From: Bradyrhizobium manausense
Lineage (GTDB): Bacteria > Pseudomonadota > Alphaproteobacteria > Rhizobiales > Xanthobacteraceae
Direction: 5' to 3'
NCBI RefSeq assembly: GCF_018129685.1
Contig: NZ_JAFCLG010000012.1
Coordinates: 62,001 to 126,000, forward strand
Length of the DNA stretch: 64,000 nucleotides
A program made the translations under genes and the position numbers. The notes below the pieces were generated by a model. The model had not been told where the DNA came from, did not search any database, and saw nothing but the letters and a program-made list of their open reading frames with translations. This document shows positions 40,647 through 48,911 of this stretch, in pieces. How positions within the stretch are numbered: the stretch's first letter is position 1; each line of letters begins with the position of its first letter.

Positions 40647-41782
40647 GCGTGACACTCGATCACGTGACCCGGACCGTCGATGGGGTTCCACACATTCGCG
40701 ACGTCTCGCTGACGCTCGAGAGCGGCACGCTCAACGTGCTGCTCGGGCCGACGCTGTCGGGCAAGACATCGATCATGCGGCTGCTCGCCGGCCTCGACAA
40801 GCCGACCTCAGGCAAGGTGCTGGTCAACGGCAAGGACGTCACGGGCGTCGACGTGCGGCAGCGGTCGGTCGCGATGGTCTATCAGCAGTTCATCAACTAC
40901 CCCTCGCTCACGGTCTACGAGAACATCGCTTCGCCGCTTCGTGTCCAGGGCAAGCCGCGCGAGGAGATCGAGACGCGCGTGGCGGAAGCCGCAAGGCTGC
41001 TCCGGCTTGAGCCGTTCCTGAAGCGCACGCCGCTTCAGCTGTCCGGCGGTCAGCAGCAGCGCACCGCGATGGCGCGTGCGCTGGTCAAGGGCGCCGATCT
41101 CGTGCTGCTCGACGAGCCGCTCGCAAATCTCGATTACAAGCTGCGCGAAGAGCTGCGCACGGAATTGCCGCGCATCTTCGAGGCCTCCGGCGCGATCTTC
41201 GTCTATGCCACGACCGAGCCGACCGAGGCGCTGCTGCTCGGCGGCAACACGGTCTGCATGTGGGAGGGCCAGGCGCTCCAGATCGGCGAGACGCCCGGCG
41301 TCTACCGCCGTCCGCAGACGCTGCGCGTCGCGCAGGTTTTCTCCGATCCGCCGCTCAATCTCGTCGGCATCGAGAAGAAGAACGGCTCCGTGCAATATGC
41401 GGGCGGCATCGCTGCGCCGGCCTCCGGTCTCTATTCGTCTCTTGCCGACGGCGCCTATCGCGTCGGTTTTCGCGCCCACCAGCTAGCGCTCGCCAATGGC
41501 GAGACCGACCGCCATGCCTTCCATGCCACAGTCACGGTGACCGAGATCACCGGTTCGGAGAGTTTCGTGCATTTGACCCGCGACGGATCGAACTGGGTTG
41601 CGGTGCTGCACGGCGTGCACGAGTTCGAGCCCGGCCAGACGCTGGACGCCGTGCTCGACCCCAATGATGTATTCGTCTTCGATGCGGCCGACCGCCTGGT
41701 CGCTGCTCCTGGTCCCATAGCGTTTTCAAGCGAAGTGCCTAGCGGTTCGCGTGAAGAAAACGCGTCAAAGAAAAAAGCTTGA
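40643..41782 (+). CDS. glpS: Glycerol-3-phosphate/glycerol ABC transporter ATPase subunit 1
   Basis: A 379-residue MalK-type ATPase. Walker A is LLGPTLSGKTSIMRLLA, Q-loop VYQQFINYP, signature LSGGQQQRTAMARALVKG and Walker B LVLLDEPLANLD, with a TOBE domain at the C-terminus (about 240-360). The switch His position reads YATTEPTEALLLG, lacking the usual H of the 'THDQ' loop. It pairs with GlpT to drive the GlpPQ permease. The name follows the rhizobial glpSTPQUV nomenclature. Confidence 0.9.
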   Translation: MSVTLDHVTRTVDGVPHIRDVSLTLESGTLNVLLGPTLSGKTSIMRLLAGLDKPTSGKVLVNGKDVTGVDVRQRSVAMVYQQFINYPSLTVYENIASPLRVQGKPREEIETRVAEAARLLRLEPFLKRTPLQLSGGQQQRTAMARALVKGADLVLLDEPLANLDYKLREELRTELPRIFEASGAIFVYATTEPTEALLLGGNTVCMWEGQALQIGETPGVYRRPQTLRVAQVFSDPPLNLVGIEKKNGSVQYAGGIAAPASGLYSSLADGAYRVGFRAHQLALANGETDRHAFHATVTVTEITGSESFVHLTRDGSNWVAVLHGVHEFEPGQTLDAVLDPNDVFVFDAADRLVAAPGPIAFSSEVPSGSREENASKKKA

Positions 41783-41794
41783 GGGAGGTGCGCG

Positions 41795-42880
41795 ATGGCT
41801 CGCATTGACCTCGTCGATCTCGCTCACTCCTACGGCGGCAACGACGCGCCGCAGGAAACCTTTGCGCTGAAGCCGGTCACAATGACCTGGCGGCAGGGCG
41901 GCGCCTATGCGCTGCTCGGCCCGTCCGGCTGCGGCAAGACCACGCTGCTCAACGTCATCTCCGGCATCATCACGCCGTCGCGGGGGAAGATCCTGTTCGA
42001 CGGGGCGGACATCACACCGCTGTCGACCCAGAAGCGCAACATCGCCCAGGTGTTCCAGTTTCCGGTCATCTACGACACCATGACGGTGGGGCAGAACCTG
42101 GCCTTTCCGTTGAAGAACCGCGGCGTGCCGAAGGCCGAGATCGACAAGCGCGTCGCCGACATCGGCCGCCTGCTCGATCTCGAGCCCTATCTGAACCGCA
42201 AGGCGACGCGGCTCACCGCCGACGCCAAGCAGAAGATCTCGCTTGGCCGCGGCCTCGTCCGTTCCGACGTCGCCGCCGTGCTGTTCGACGAGCCGCTGAC
42301 CGTGATCGATCCCGAATTGAAATGGCAGCTCCGCTCCAAGCTGAAGGCGCTGCACCGCGAACTCGATCTCACGATGATCTACGTCACCCACGACCAGACG
42401 GAGGCGCTGACCTTCGCCGACACCGTCGTCGTCATGCATGACGGCCGCGTGGTGCAGAGCGGCACGCCGGCGGAGCTGTTCGACAAGCCCGCCCACACCT
42501 TCGTCGGTTATTTCATCGGCTCGCCCGGCATGAACATTCTGCCCGCCGAGGTGAAGGGGCGCGAGGCAAGGGTCGAGGGCCATGTCATCGCGCTGAACCG
42601 CAGCTACGACAACCTGCCGGCAGGCGCCAGGATCGAGATCGGCGTGCGTCCGGAATTCGTTGACGCGATCGCGCCCGGGCCCGGCCTGCTGACGGCAAAA
42701 ATCGACCGCATCGACGACCTTGGCCGCATCCGTTTCGCGCGCGTGCGTATCGGCGAGGCCAAGATCGCGGCGCGTGCGCCGGCTGGCTTCACCGGCTCCG
42801 ATGGAAATGCCGGGCTGAAGCTCGATCCGGCACATATTCACGTTTATGCTGACAGCCTTCTGGTGGAAGGGACCGCCTGA
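41795..42880 (+). CDS. glpT: Glycerol-3-phosphate/glycerol ABC transporter ATPase subunit 2
   Basis: A 361-residue MalK-type ATPase with good Walker A (LLGPSGCGKTTLLNVI), Q-loop (FQFPVIYD), Walker B (AVLFDEPLTVID) and switch His (YVTHDQTEALTFAD). The signature is degenerate: LTADAKQKISLGRGL instead of LSGGQ. GlpS has a good LSGGQ but lost the switch His, so the heterodimer has one canonical and one degenerate site. Not related to the E. coli GlpT antiporter despite the symbol. AGGGAGG precedes the ATG; the stop overlaps glpP by one base. Confidence 0.9.
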   Translation: MARIDLVDLAHSYGGNDAPQETFALKPVTMTWRQGGAYALLGPSGCGKTTLLNVISGIITPSRGKILFDGADITPLSTQKRNIAQVFQFPVIYDTMTVGQNLAFPLKNRGVPKAEIDKRVADIGRLLDLEPYLNRKATRLTADAKQKISLGRGLVRSDVAAVLFDEPLTVIDPELKWQLRSKLKALHRELDLTMIYVTHDQTEALTFADTVVVMHDGRVVQSGTPAELFDKPAHTFVGYFIGSPGMNILPAEVKGREARVEGHVIALNRSYDNLPAGARIEIGVRPEFVDAIAPGPGLLTAKIDRIDDLGRIRFARVRIGEAKIAARAPAGFTGSDGNAGLKLDPAHIHVYADSLLVEGTA

Positions 42881-43782
42881 TGGACAAGACCGTCAACCAA
42901 AAAGCCTGGTTCCTGGTGCTGCCGGTGTTCCTGGTCGTCGCCTTCTCGGCGGTGCTGCCGCTGATGACGGTGGTGAATTATTCGATGCAGGACACCTTCG
43001 GCAACAACCAGTTCTTCTGGAACGGCGTCGGCTGGTTCAAGGAGTTGCTCGATCCCTCGACCGATCTCGGCGGCCGCTTCCTCGCCTCGCTCGGCCGCAA
43101 TCTGTTCTTCTCGCTCGTGATCCTCGCCATCGAGGTGCCGCTCGGCATCGTCGTCGCGCTGTCGATGCCGCGTCAGGGCTGGACCGTCGCCGCCTGCCTC
43201 GTCACCCTCGCGCTGCCGCTGTTGATTCCGTGGAACGTGGTCGGCACGATCTGGCAGATCTTCGGCCGGCCCGACATCGGCTTGCTCGGCTATGTCCTCA
43301 ACCACATCGGGCTCGACTATAACTACGTCTCCAACGACATCGACGCCTGGGTCACCGTCATCGTGATGGACGTCTGGCACTGGACCAGCCTCGTCGCGCT
43401 GCTCTGCTATGCCGGCCTGAAGTCGATCCCCGAGGCCTATTATCAGGCCGCCCAGATCGACGGCGCTTCACGCTGGGCCGTGTTCAAGGCAATCCAGCTG
43501 CCGAAGATGAACCGCGTGCTCCTGATCGCCGTGCTGCTGCGCTTCATGGACAGTTTCATGATCTACACCGAGCCGTTCGTCGTCACCGGCGGAGGCCCGG
43601 GCAACTCGACCACCTTCGTGTCGATCGAACTCGTCAAGATCGCGCTCGGCCAGTTCGACCTCGGCAAGGCCGCCGCGCTCTCGCTGGTCTACAACCTGAT
43701 CATCCTGATCGTCTGCTGGATCTTCTACACCGTCATGACCAATGCCGGCAGCGAACGGAAACCCCAGGAAGGAGCCGCGTGA
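42880..43782 (+). CDS. glpP: Glycerol ABC transporter permease 1
   Basis: A 300-residue inner-membrane protein with six transmembrane helices of the MalF/UgpA class. The cytoplasmic EAA loop that contacts the ATPases reads EAYYQAAQIDGASRWAVFKA. A long periplasmic loop (about 45-75) follows helix 1. It starts inside the glpT stop codon and ends one base into glpQ, part of a contiguous coupled operon. Confidence 0.92.
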   Translation: MDKTVNQKAWFLVLPVFLVVAFSAVLPLMTVVNYSMQDTFGNNQFFWNGVGWFKELLDPSTDLGGRFLASLGRNLFFSLVILAIEVPLGIVVALSMPRQGWTVAACLVTLALPLLIPWNVVGTIWQIFGRPDIGLLGYVLNHIGLDYNYVSNDIDAWVTVIVMDVWHWTSLVALLCYAGLKSIPEAYYQAAQIDGASRWAVFKAIQLPKMNRVLLIAVLLRFMDSFMIYTEPFVVTGGGPGNSTTFVSIELVKIALGQFDLGKAAALSLVYNLIILIVCWIFYTVMTNAGSERKPQEGAA

Positions 43783-44588
43783 TGCACTCGATCCCCGGCC
43801 GGCGCCTCATCATGGGGCTGTTCCTGATCTTCCTGCTGTTGCCGATCTACTGGCTCGTCAACATGAGCTTCAAGACCAACGCCGAGATCGTCTCGACGAT
43901 GACCTTGTGGCCGCATACGCCGACGCTTCAGCACTACAAGCGCATCTTTACCGATGAGAGCTGGTATTCCGGCTACATCAATTCGCTCGAATACGTCATC
44001 CTCAACACCGTCATCTCGATCTCGGTGGCGTTGCCCGCGGCCTATGCGTTCTCGCGTTACCGCTTCCTCGGCGACAAGCACCTGTTCTTCTGGCTGCTGT
44101 CGAACCGCATGGCGCCGGCGGCGGTCTATGCGCTGCCGTTCTTCAACCTCTATTCGGCGATCGGGCTCTTTGATACTCCTTGGGCCGTTGCGCTCGCGCA
44201 TTGCATCTTCAACGTCCCGCTGGCGGTATGGATCCTCGAAGGCTTCGTCTCCGGCGTGCCGCGCGAGATCGACGAGACCGCCTTCCTCGACGGCTATTCC
44301 TTCCCGCGCTTCTTCGTCCGGATCCTGGTGCCGCTGATCGCGAGCGGCATCGGCGTCGCCGCCTTCTTCTGCTTCATGTTCTCCTGGGTCGAGCTGCTGC
44401 TGGCGCGGACGCTGACCTCGGTGCAGACCAAGCCGATCGCGGCGATCATGACGCGCACGGTGTCGGCGGCCGGCATGGATTGGGGCCTGCTGGCGGCCGC
44501 CGGCGTGCTCACCATCATTCCGGGCGCGCTCGTGATCTGGTTCGTCCGCAACTACATCGCGCGCGGTTTCGCGCTCGGCCGGGTCTAG
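43782..44588 (+). CDS. glpQ: Glycerol ABC transporter permease 2
   Basis: A 268-residue permease of the MalG/UgpE class with six helices. The EAA loop reads REIDETAFLDGYSFPRFFVR. ATG 43782 overlaps the glpP TGA by one base and is preceded by AGGAAGGAG; a GTG three bases earlier is possible. With GlpP it forms the channel. Not the periplasmic phosphodiesterase that carries the same symbol in E. coli. Confidence 0.92.
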   Translation: MHSIPGRRLIMGLFLIFLLLPIYWLVNMSFKTNAEIVSTMTLWPHTPTLQHYKRIFTDESWYSGYINSLEYVILNTVISISVALPAAYAFSRYRFLGDKHLFFWLLSNRMAPAAVYALPFFNLYSAIGLFDTPWAVALAHCIFNVPLAVWILEGFVSGVPREIDETAFLDGYSFPRFFVRILVPLIASGIGVAAFFCFMFSWVELLLARTLTSVQTKPIAAIMTRTVSAAGMDWGLLAAAGVLTIIPGALVIWFVRNYIARGFALGRV

Positions 44589-44597
44589 GAGGTTCTC

Positions 44598-44927
44598 ATG
44601 GAATCCATTGCATGGATGGCCTGGACGCTGCCGACGGCGATCTTCTTCGTCGCGCTCGCCTGTACGCTCGCGGTGATGACGTGGCTCGCGGCTGCGTATC
44701 CCGAGGCCGAGCGTGTCGGCGTGCTCAGCATTCCGACCACGCGCGGCGATCGCCTGTTCATCTCGTTGATCCTGGCGGCCGTCATTCACCTCGCGTGGAT
44801 CGGCCTCGTCGGCACCAACCCGATCGCCTCGCTGCCGATCGGTGAGGAGGGCATCGAGATTTCGAGCCTGTGGCTCGCAAGTGGAATTTCGCTGGTGACG
44901 GCCGTGCTTGTTTTTCGCACGGTCTGA
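44598..44927 (+). CDS. glpU: GlpU, small DUF2160 membrane protein of the glycerol transporter
   Basis: A 109-residue inner-membrane protein with about three helices (6-30, 52-75, 88-107), of the DUF2160 family found only in rhizobial-type glp transporter operons. Its role in transport is unclear; it may be an accessory or stabilising subunit. It lies 9 bases after glpQ with AGGAGG upstream. Confidence 0.88.
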   Translation: MESIAWMAWTLPTAIFFVALACTLAVMTWLAAAYPEAERVGVLSIPTTRGDRLFISLILAAVIHLAWIGLVGTNPIASLPIGEEGIEISSLWLASGISLVTAVLVFRTV

Positions 44928-44945
44928 AGCTTGCGAAGGGACGGC

Positions 44946-44970
44946 CAGATCCGGGGTCAACCCGGGCCTG
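44946..44970 (+). promoter_or_regulatory. mRNA hairpin between glpU and glpV
   Basis: CAG-AT-CCGGG, loop GTCAA, CCCGG-GC-CTG: a 5-bp GC stem extended by three pairs beyond an internal loop. There is no T-run, so it is not a terminator. Such hairpins in front of binding-protein genes can protect processed transcripts and raise expression. Confidence 0.4.
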
Positions 44971-45002
44971 TATAAAGTTTGTCGCTGCAACGGAGGAACA
45001 AC

Positions 45003-46799
45003 ATGCGACAGTTTAGGAGAAGGAAAGGTCCATTGACCAAGATTAGTTTTCTGACCGTATCGAGCGCCGCGGCCATTCTCGCCACCGCGTTCGCAGCTTC
45101 GGCGCCGGTTCGCGCCGCTGACGACGCCACGATCCAGAAGTGGATCGCGGAATTCCAGCCCTCGACCCTGTCGAAGGAAGACCAGAAGAAGGAGCTGGAA
45201 TGGTTCGCCAAGGCGGCCGAGCCCTTCAAGGGCATGGAGATCAACGTCGTCTCCGAAACCATCACGACCCACGAATATGAGTCGCAGACGCTGGCCAAGG
45301 CGTTTACCGAACTCACCGGCATCAAGCTCAAGCACGACATCATCCAGGAAGGTGACGTGGTCGAGAAGCTGCAGACCCAGATGCAGTCCGGCAAGAACGT
45401 GTACGACGGCTGGATCAACGACTCCGACCTGATCGGCACCCACTTCCGCTACGGCCAGACCATCGTGCTGTCCGACTACATGACCGGCGAGGGCAAGGAC
45501 GTCACCGACCCCATGCTCGACGTCAACGACTTCATCGGCAAGTCGTTCACGACCGCGCCGGACGGCAAGCTCTATCAGCTGCCCGACCAGCAGTTCGCGA
45601 ACCTCTATTGGTTCCGCTACGACTGGTTCACCAACCCCGACTACAAGGCCAAGTTCAAGGCCAAGTATGGCTACGATCTCGGCGTGCCCGTGAACTGGTC
45701 GGCGTATGAAGACATCGCCGAGTTCTTCACCAACGACATCAAGGAGATCAACGGCGTCAAGGTCTACGGCCATATGGACTATGGCAAAAAGGACCCGTCG
45801 CTCGGATGGCGTTTCACCGACGCCTGGCTCTCGATGGCCGGCAACGGCGACAAGGGCATTCCGAACGGTCTGCCGGTCGACGAGTGGGGCATCCGCATGG
45901 AGGGCTGCAGTCCGGTCGGCTCGTCGGTCGACCGTGGTGGCGACACCAATGGTCCGGCGGCGGTCTACTCGATCACCAAGTACCTCGAGTGGCTGAAGAA
46001 GTACGCGCCGCCGCAGGCGCAGGGCATGACCTTCTCTGAAGCGGGCCCTGTGCCGGCTCAGGGCAACATCGCCCAGCAGATGTTCTGGTACACCGCCTTC
46101 ACCGCCGACATGGTGAAGCCGGGCATCGCCGTGATGAACGCGGACGGTACGCCGAAGTGGCGTATGGCTCCGTCGCCGCACGGCGCCTACTGGAAGGAAG
46201 GCATGAAGCTCGGCTATCAGGACGCCGGCTCCGTGACGCTGCTGAAGTCGACCCCGGCGGATCGCCGCAAGGCAGCCTGGCTCTATCTGCAGTTCATCAT
46301 CTCCAAGACGGTGTCGCTGAAGAAGAGCCATGTCGGTCTCACCTTCATCCGTGAATCCGACATCTGGGACAAGTCGTTCACCGAGCGTGCGCCGAAGCTC
46401 GGCGGCCTGATCGAGTTCTACCGCTCGCCCGCGCGCGTGCAGTGGACCCCGACCGGCAACAACGTGCCCGACTATCCGAAGCTCGCTCAGCTGTGGTGGC
46501 AGAACATCGGCGATGCGTCGTCGGGTGCGAAGACCCCGCAGCAGGCGATGGACGCGCTGGCAGCTGCCCAGGACTCCGTGATGGAGCGCCTGGAGAAGTC
46601 CGGCGTGCAGGGCAAGTGCGGCCCGAAGCTGCACAAGAAGGAGTCGGCCGAATACTGGTTCGCCAAGGCCGAGAAGGACGGCACCATCGCGCCGCAGCGC
46701 AAGCTTGCCAACGAGAAGCCGAAGGGCGAGACCGTCGACTACGACACGCTGATCAAGTCGTGGCCGGCCACCCCGCCCAAGCGCGCCTCGCTGCAGTAA
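45003..46799 (+). CDS. glpV: Periplasmic binding protein of the glycerol ABC transporter
   Basis: About 598 residues, a large extracellular solute-binding protein. The signal peptide is cleaved after APVRA (residue 38). The mature part has EWFAKAAEPFKGMEINVVSE, DVVEKLQTQMQSGKNVYDGW, LYQLPDQQFANLYWFRYDWF and a C-terminal tail with GVQGKCGPKLHKKESAEYWF. Two starts are possible: ATG 45003 with CGGAGGAAC, or TTG 45033 with AGGAGAAGGAAAGG, which gives a more usual signal peptide. It is the last gene of the operon and is closed by the terminator at 46819. Confidence 0.92.
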   Translation: MRQFRRRKGPLTKISFLTVSSAAAILATAFAASAPVRAADDATIQKWIAEFQPSTLSKEDQKKELEWFAKAAEPFKGMEINVVSETITTHEYESQTLAKAFTELTGIKLKHDIIQEGDVVEKLQTQMQSGKNVYDGWINDSDLIGTHFRYGQTIVLSDYMTGEGKDVTDPMLDVNDFIGKSFTTAPDGKLYQLPDQQFANLYWFRYDWFTNPDYKAKFKAKYGYDLGVPVNWSAYEDIAEFFTNDIKEINGVKVYGHMDYGKKDPSLGWRFTDAWLSMAGNGDKGIPNGLPVDEWGIRMEGCSPVGSSVDRGGDTNGPAAVYSITKYLEWLKKYAPPQAQGMTFSEAGPVPAQGNIAQQMFWYTAFTADMVKPGIAVMNADGTPKWRMAPSPHGAYWKEGMKLGYQDAGSVTLLKSTPADRRKAAWLYLQFIISKTVSLKKSHVGLTFIRESDIWDKSFTERAPKLGGLIEFYRSPARVQWTPTGNNVPDYPKLAQLWWQNIGDASSGAKTPQQAMDALAAAQDSVMERLEKSGVQGKCGPKLHKKESAEYWFAKAEKDGTIAPQRKLANEKPKGETVDYDTLIKSWPATPPKRASLQ

Positions 46800-46818
46800 G
46801 CGAAGCCTCATAACGACG

Positions 46819-46852
46819 AAAGGCCGGGAGCAATCCCGGCCTTTTTGTTTTT
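46819..46852 (+). terminator. Intrinsic terminator of the glp operon
   Basis: AAAGGCCGGGA and TCCCGGCCTTT form an 11-bp stem around GCAA, followed by TTGTTTTT. It starts 20 bases after the glpV stop. Confidence 0.92.
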
Positions 46853-46881
46853 GGTGAGATGGGCTGTCTCGGCGCGTTCGC

Positions 46882-46983
46882 TGTCATTGCCCGCGAAAAC
46901 GGGCAACCCAGTACTCCGCGGCAGTGTTGTTGAATCGAGGGGCCGCGGCGTACTGGATGCCCCGCCTTCGCGGGGCATGACAG
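46882..46983. repeat. tcattgcccgc-type palindromic repeat
   Basis: Begins gtcattgcccgcgaaaacgg and ends cgcggggcatgacag, with central arms agtactccgcggc and gccgcggcgtact. This is a Bradyrhizobium-type intergenic repeat different from the gtcattccgg family. It lies between the glp terminator and the converging reductase gene. Confidence 0.8.
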
Positions 46984-47002
46984 CTGTCGTGTGGGACGCT
47001 TC

Positions 47003-48103
47003 TTACTCCGCCGGCTCGGCTGCGAGGGTCGGATAGTCCGTGTAGCCCTTGGCGCCGCCGCCGTAGAACGTGTTCTTGTCCCAGTCGTTCAATGCCGCCC
47101 CCTTCTTCAGCCGTTCGACCAGGTCGGGGTTGGAGATGAACGGCTTGCCGAAGGCGATCAGGTCGGCCGCGTTCGCATCCAGCACCTTGGTTGCGAGATC
47201 GAAATCGTAGCCGTTGTTGGCGATGTAGGCGCCCGAGAAGCGCTTGCGCAAGGACGCATAGTCGAAGGGTGCGAAGTCGCGCGGGCCGCCGGTGGCGCCT
47301 TCGACGACGTGGAGATAAACGAGCCTCAAGGCGCCAAGGCCGTCGGTGATGTAGTCGAATAGCGCCTGCGGATTGGAATCCACGATGTCGTTGGCGGGCG
47401 TCACCGGCGAGATGCGGATGCCGGTCCGGTCGGCGCCGGCCTCGGCCGCGACGGCCTTGGAGACTTCGAGCATCAGCTTCGCGCGGTTCTCGATCGAGCC
47501 GCCATAGGCGTCGGTGCGCTTGTTGGCACCGTCCTTGGCGAACTGGTCGAGCAGGTAGCCGTTGGCTCCATGGATCTCGACGCCGTCGAAGCCGGCCTCC
47601 AGCGCATTCCTGGCGGCGCGCTTGAAGTCGTCGATGATCCCGGGAATTTCGGACAGCTCGAGCGCGCGCGGCTCGGAGACGTCGGCGAAGGTGCCGTTGA
47701 CGAAGGTCTTGCCCTTGGCGCGGATCGCGCTCGGCGCCACCGGCGCCGCGCCGCCCGCCTGCAGGTCGACATGCGAGATGCGGCCGACATGCCAGAGCTG
47801 GATGAAGATCTTGCCGCCGCGCTCATGCACCTTGTCGGTGACCTTGCGCCAGCCGGCGACCTGGTCCTTCGAATAGATGCCGGGGGTGTCCTGGTAGCCC
47901 TGGCCCTGCTGCGAGACCTGGCTCGCTTCGGTGATCAGGAGGCCCGCGGATGCGCGCTGGCCGTAATACTCGGCGGCGAGCGGCGAGGGGACGAAGGTGC
48001 CGGGCGCGGCGCGGTTGCGCGTCAGCGGCGCCATCACCAGGCGGTTGGCCAGCGTGATCGGGCCGAGTTTGTAGGTCTCAAACAATTTGGTCGAACGGCT
48101 CAT
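47003..48103 (-). CDS. Old Yellow Enzyme family FMN reductase
   Basis: A 366-residue NAD(P)H-dependent ene-reductase. It has the N-terminal FETYKLGPITLANRLVMAPL, LITEASQVSQQGQGY, the substrate-binding His/Asn pair in EIHGANGYLLDQF, and GGSIENRAKLMLEV, all typical of the NemA/OYE classical group. It reduces activated alkenes, nitro-esters or quinone-like compounds. ATG 48103 follows GGAAGCACCCC; the longer frame upstream is not conserved. No regulator of the NemR type is adjacent. Confidence 0.9.
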   Translation of the reverse strand: MSRSTKLFETYKLGPITLANRLVMAPLTRNRAAPGTFVPSPLAAEYYGQRASAGLLITEASQVSQQGQGYQDTPGIYSKDQVAGWRKVTDKVHERGGKIFIQLWHVGRISHVDLQAGGAAPVAPSAIRAKGKTFVNGTFADVSEPRALELSEIPGIIDDFKRAARNALEAGFDGVEIHGANGYLLDQFAKDGANKRTDAYGGSIENRAKLMLEVSKAVAAEAGADRTGIRISPVTPANDIVDSNPQALFDYITDGLGALRLVYLHVVEGATGGPRDFAPFDYASLRKRFSGAYIANNGYDFDLATKVLDANAADLIAFGKPFISNPDLVERLKKGAALNDWDKNTFYGGGAKGYTDYPTLAAEPAE

Positions 48104-48192
48104 TGGGGTGCTTCCAGGGGTTAAGAGGTCTGGAACACTTGTGCATTGCGGCATCAGGCGCAAGGGATGAGCCATTCGGAAAGTGCAGGCGA

Positions 48193-48268
48193 GCTGCGCG
48201 GAAGGCTCCGCGCAGCATGATTCATGCGCATTTTCGGCCACGACAGCGAAATTCCGCTGCCGTGGCCG
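48193..48268 (-). promoter_or_regulatory. Two strong hairpins between DUF1993 and reductase genes
   Basis: Hairpin one: GCTGCGCGG, 6-base loop, CCGCGCAGC (48193-48216). Hairpin two: CGGCCACG-a-CAGCG, 6-base loop, CGCTG-c-CGTGGCCG (48235-48268). Neither has a T-run. They lie 3' of the DUF1993 gene and in the leader region of the reductase gene, so they could be a transcript end or leader structure. Confidence 0.4.
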
Positions 48269-48297
48269 TGCGATTGCGCAAATCAGCTCACGTCAGA

Positions 48298-48801
48298 TCA
48301 GTTGACGCCGAGGAAATCGCGCTTGCCGATCTCGACGCCGTTATGACGCAGGATCCCGTGCGCGGTGGCCGCATGGAAATAGAAGTTCGGCAACGACGCC
48401 GAGCTGAAGAATTGCTGGCCCTTCAGGGTCATGGTCCGGTCGGGACCGACGGGGAAAGTGACGTCCTTGCCGTCGGCGCCCTCGAACTGTTCCGGCTTGA
48501 ACGATTTGACGATGTCGATGGTCTTCGCGAGCCGCTGCTTCAAGTCGGCGAAGCTGGTTTCGGTGTCCGGCATCGCCGGCACCTCGCTATGGGTCAGCCG
48601 GGCGCAGCCCTTGGCGGCGAAATCGCTGACGAGCTGGATCTGCTTCGACAGCGGCAGCATGTCCGGGAAGAGGCGCGATCCGAGCAGCACGCTCGGGTCG
48701 ATCTTTTTGGCCGCGCAATGCGCCTCGGCTTTGGTGAGCAGGCCGGTCAGGCTGTTCAGCATTTGCAGGTAGGCGGGAACGACGGCGTCGTAAAAGGACA
48801 T
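48298..48801 (-). CDS. DUF1993 family (DinB-like helical bundle) protein
   Basis: A 167-residue protein: SFYDAVVPAYLQMLNSLTGL at the start, ALGSRLFPDMLPL-like LLGSRLFPDMLPLSKQIQLV in the middle and FYFHAATAHGILRHNGVEIG near the end. This is the DUF1993 pattern, a four-helix bundle related to DinB proteins with His residues that may bind metal. Function unknown. The ATG at 48801 follows a weak purine stretch. Confidence 0.85.
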   Translation of the reverse strand: MSFYDAVVPAYLQMLNSLTGLLTKAEAHCAAKKIDPSVLLGSRLFPDMLPLSKQIQLVSDFAAKGCARLTHSEVPAMPDTETSFADLKQRLAKTIDIVKSFKPEQFEGADGKDVTFPVGPDRTMTLKGQQFFSSASLPNFYFHAATAHGILRHNGVEIGKRDFLGVN

Positions 48802-48911
48802 GTGTTGCTCGCTTCAAAAGGTGGGAGATTTCAGGAGAAAACCTGAGCCACTCACATGGGAGCCTCATGAAACAATACAATCGCGAAAGTGGCTTGTGCG
48901 GTGCGAAAATT

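Noticed and set aside
43725..46811. 1028-codon minus-strand open frame opposite glpQ-glpV
   Set aside because: Antisense shadow of well-supported glp genes, no domain or ribosome-binding site.
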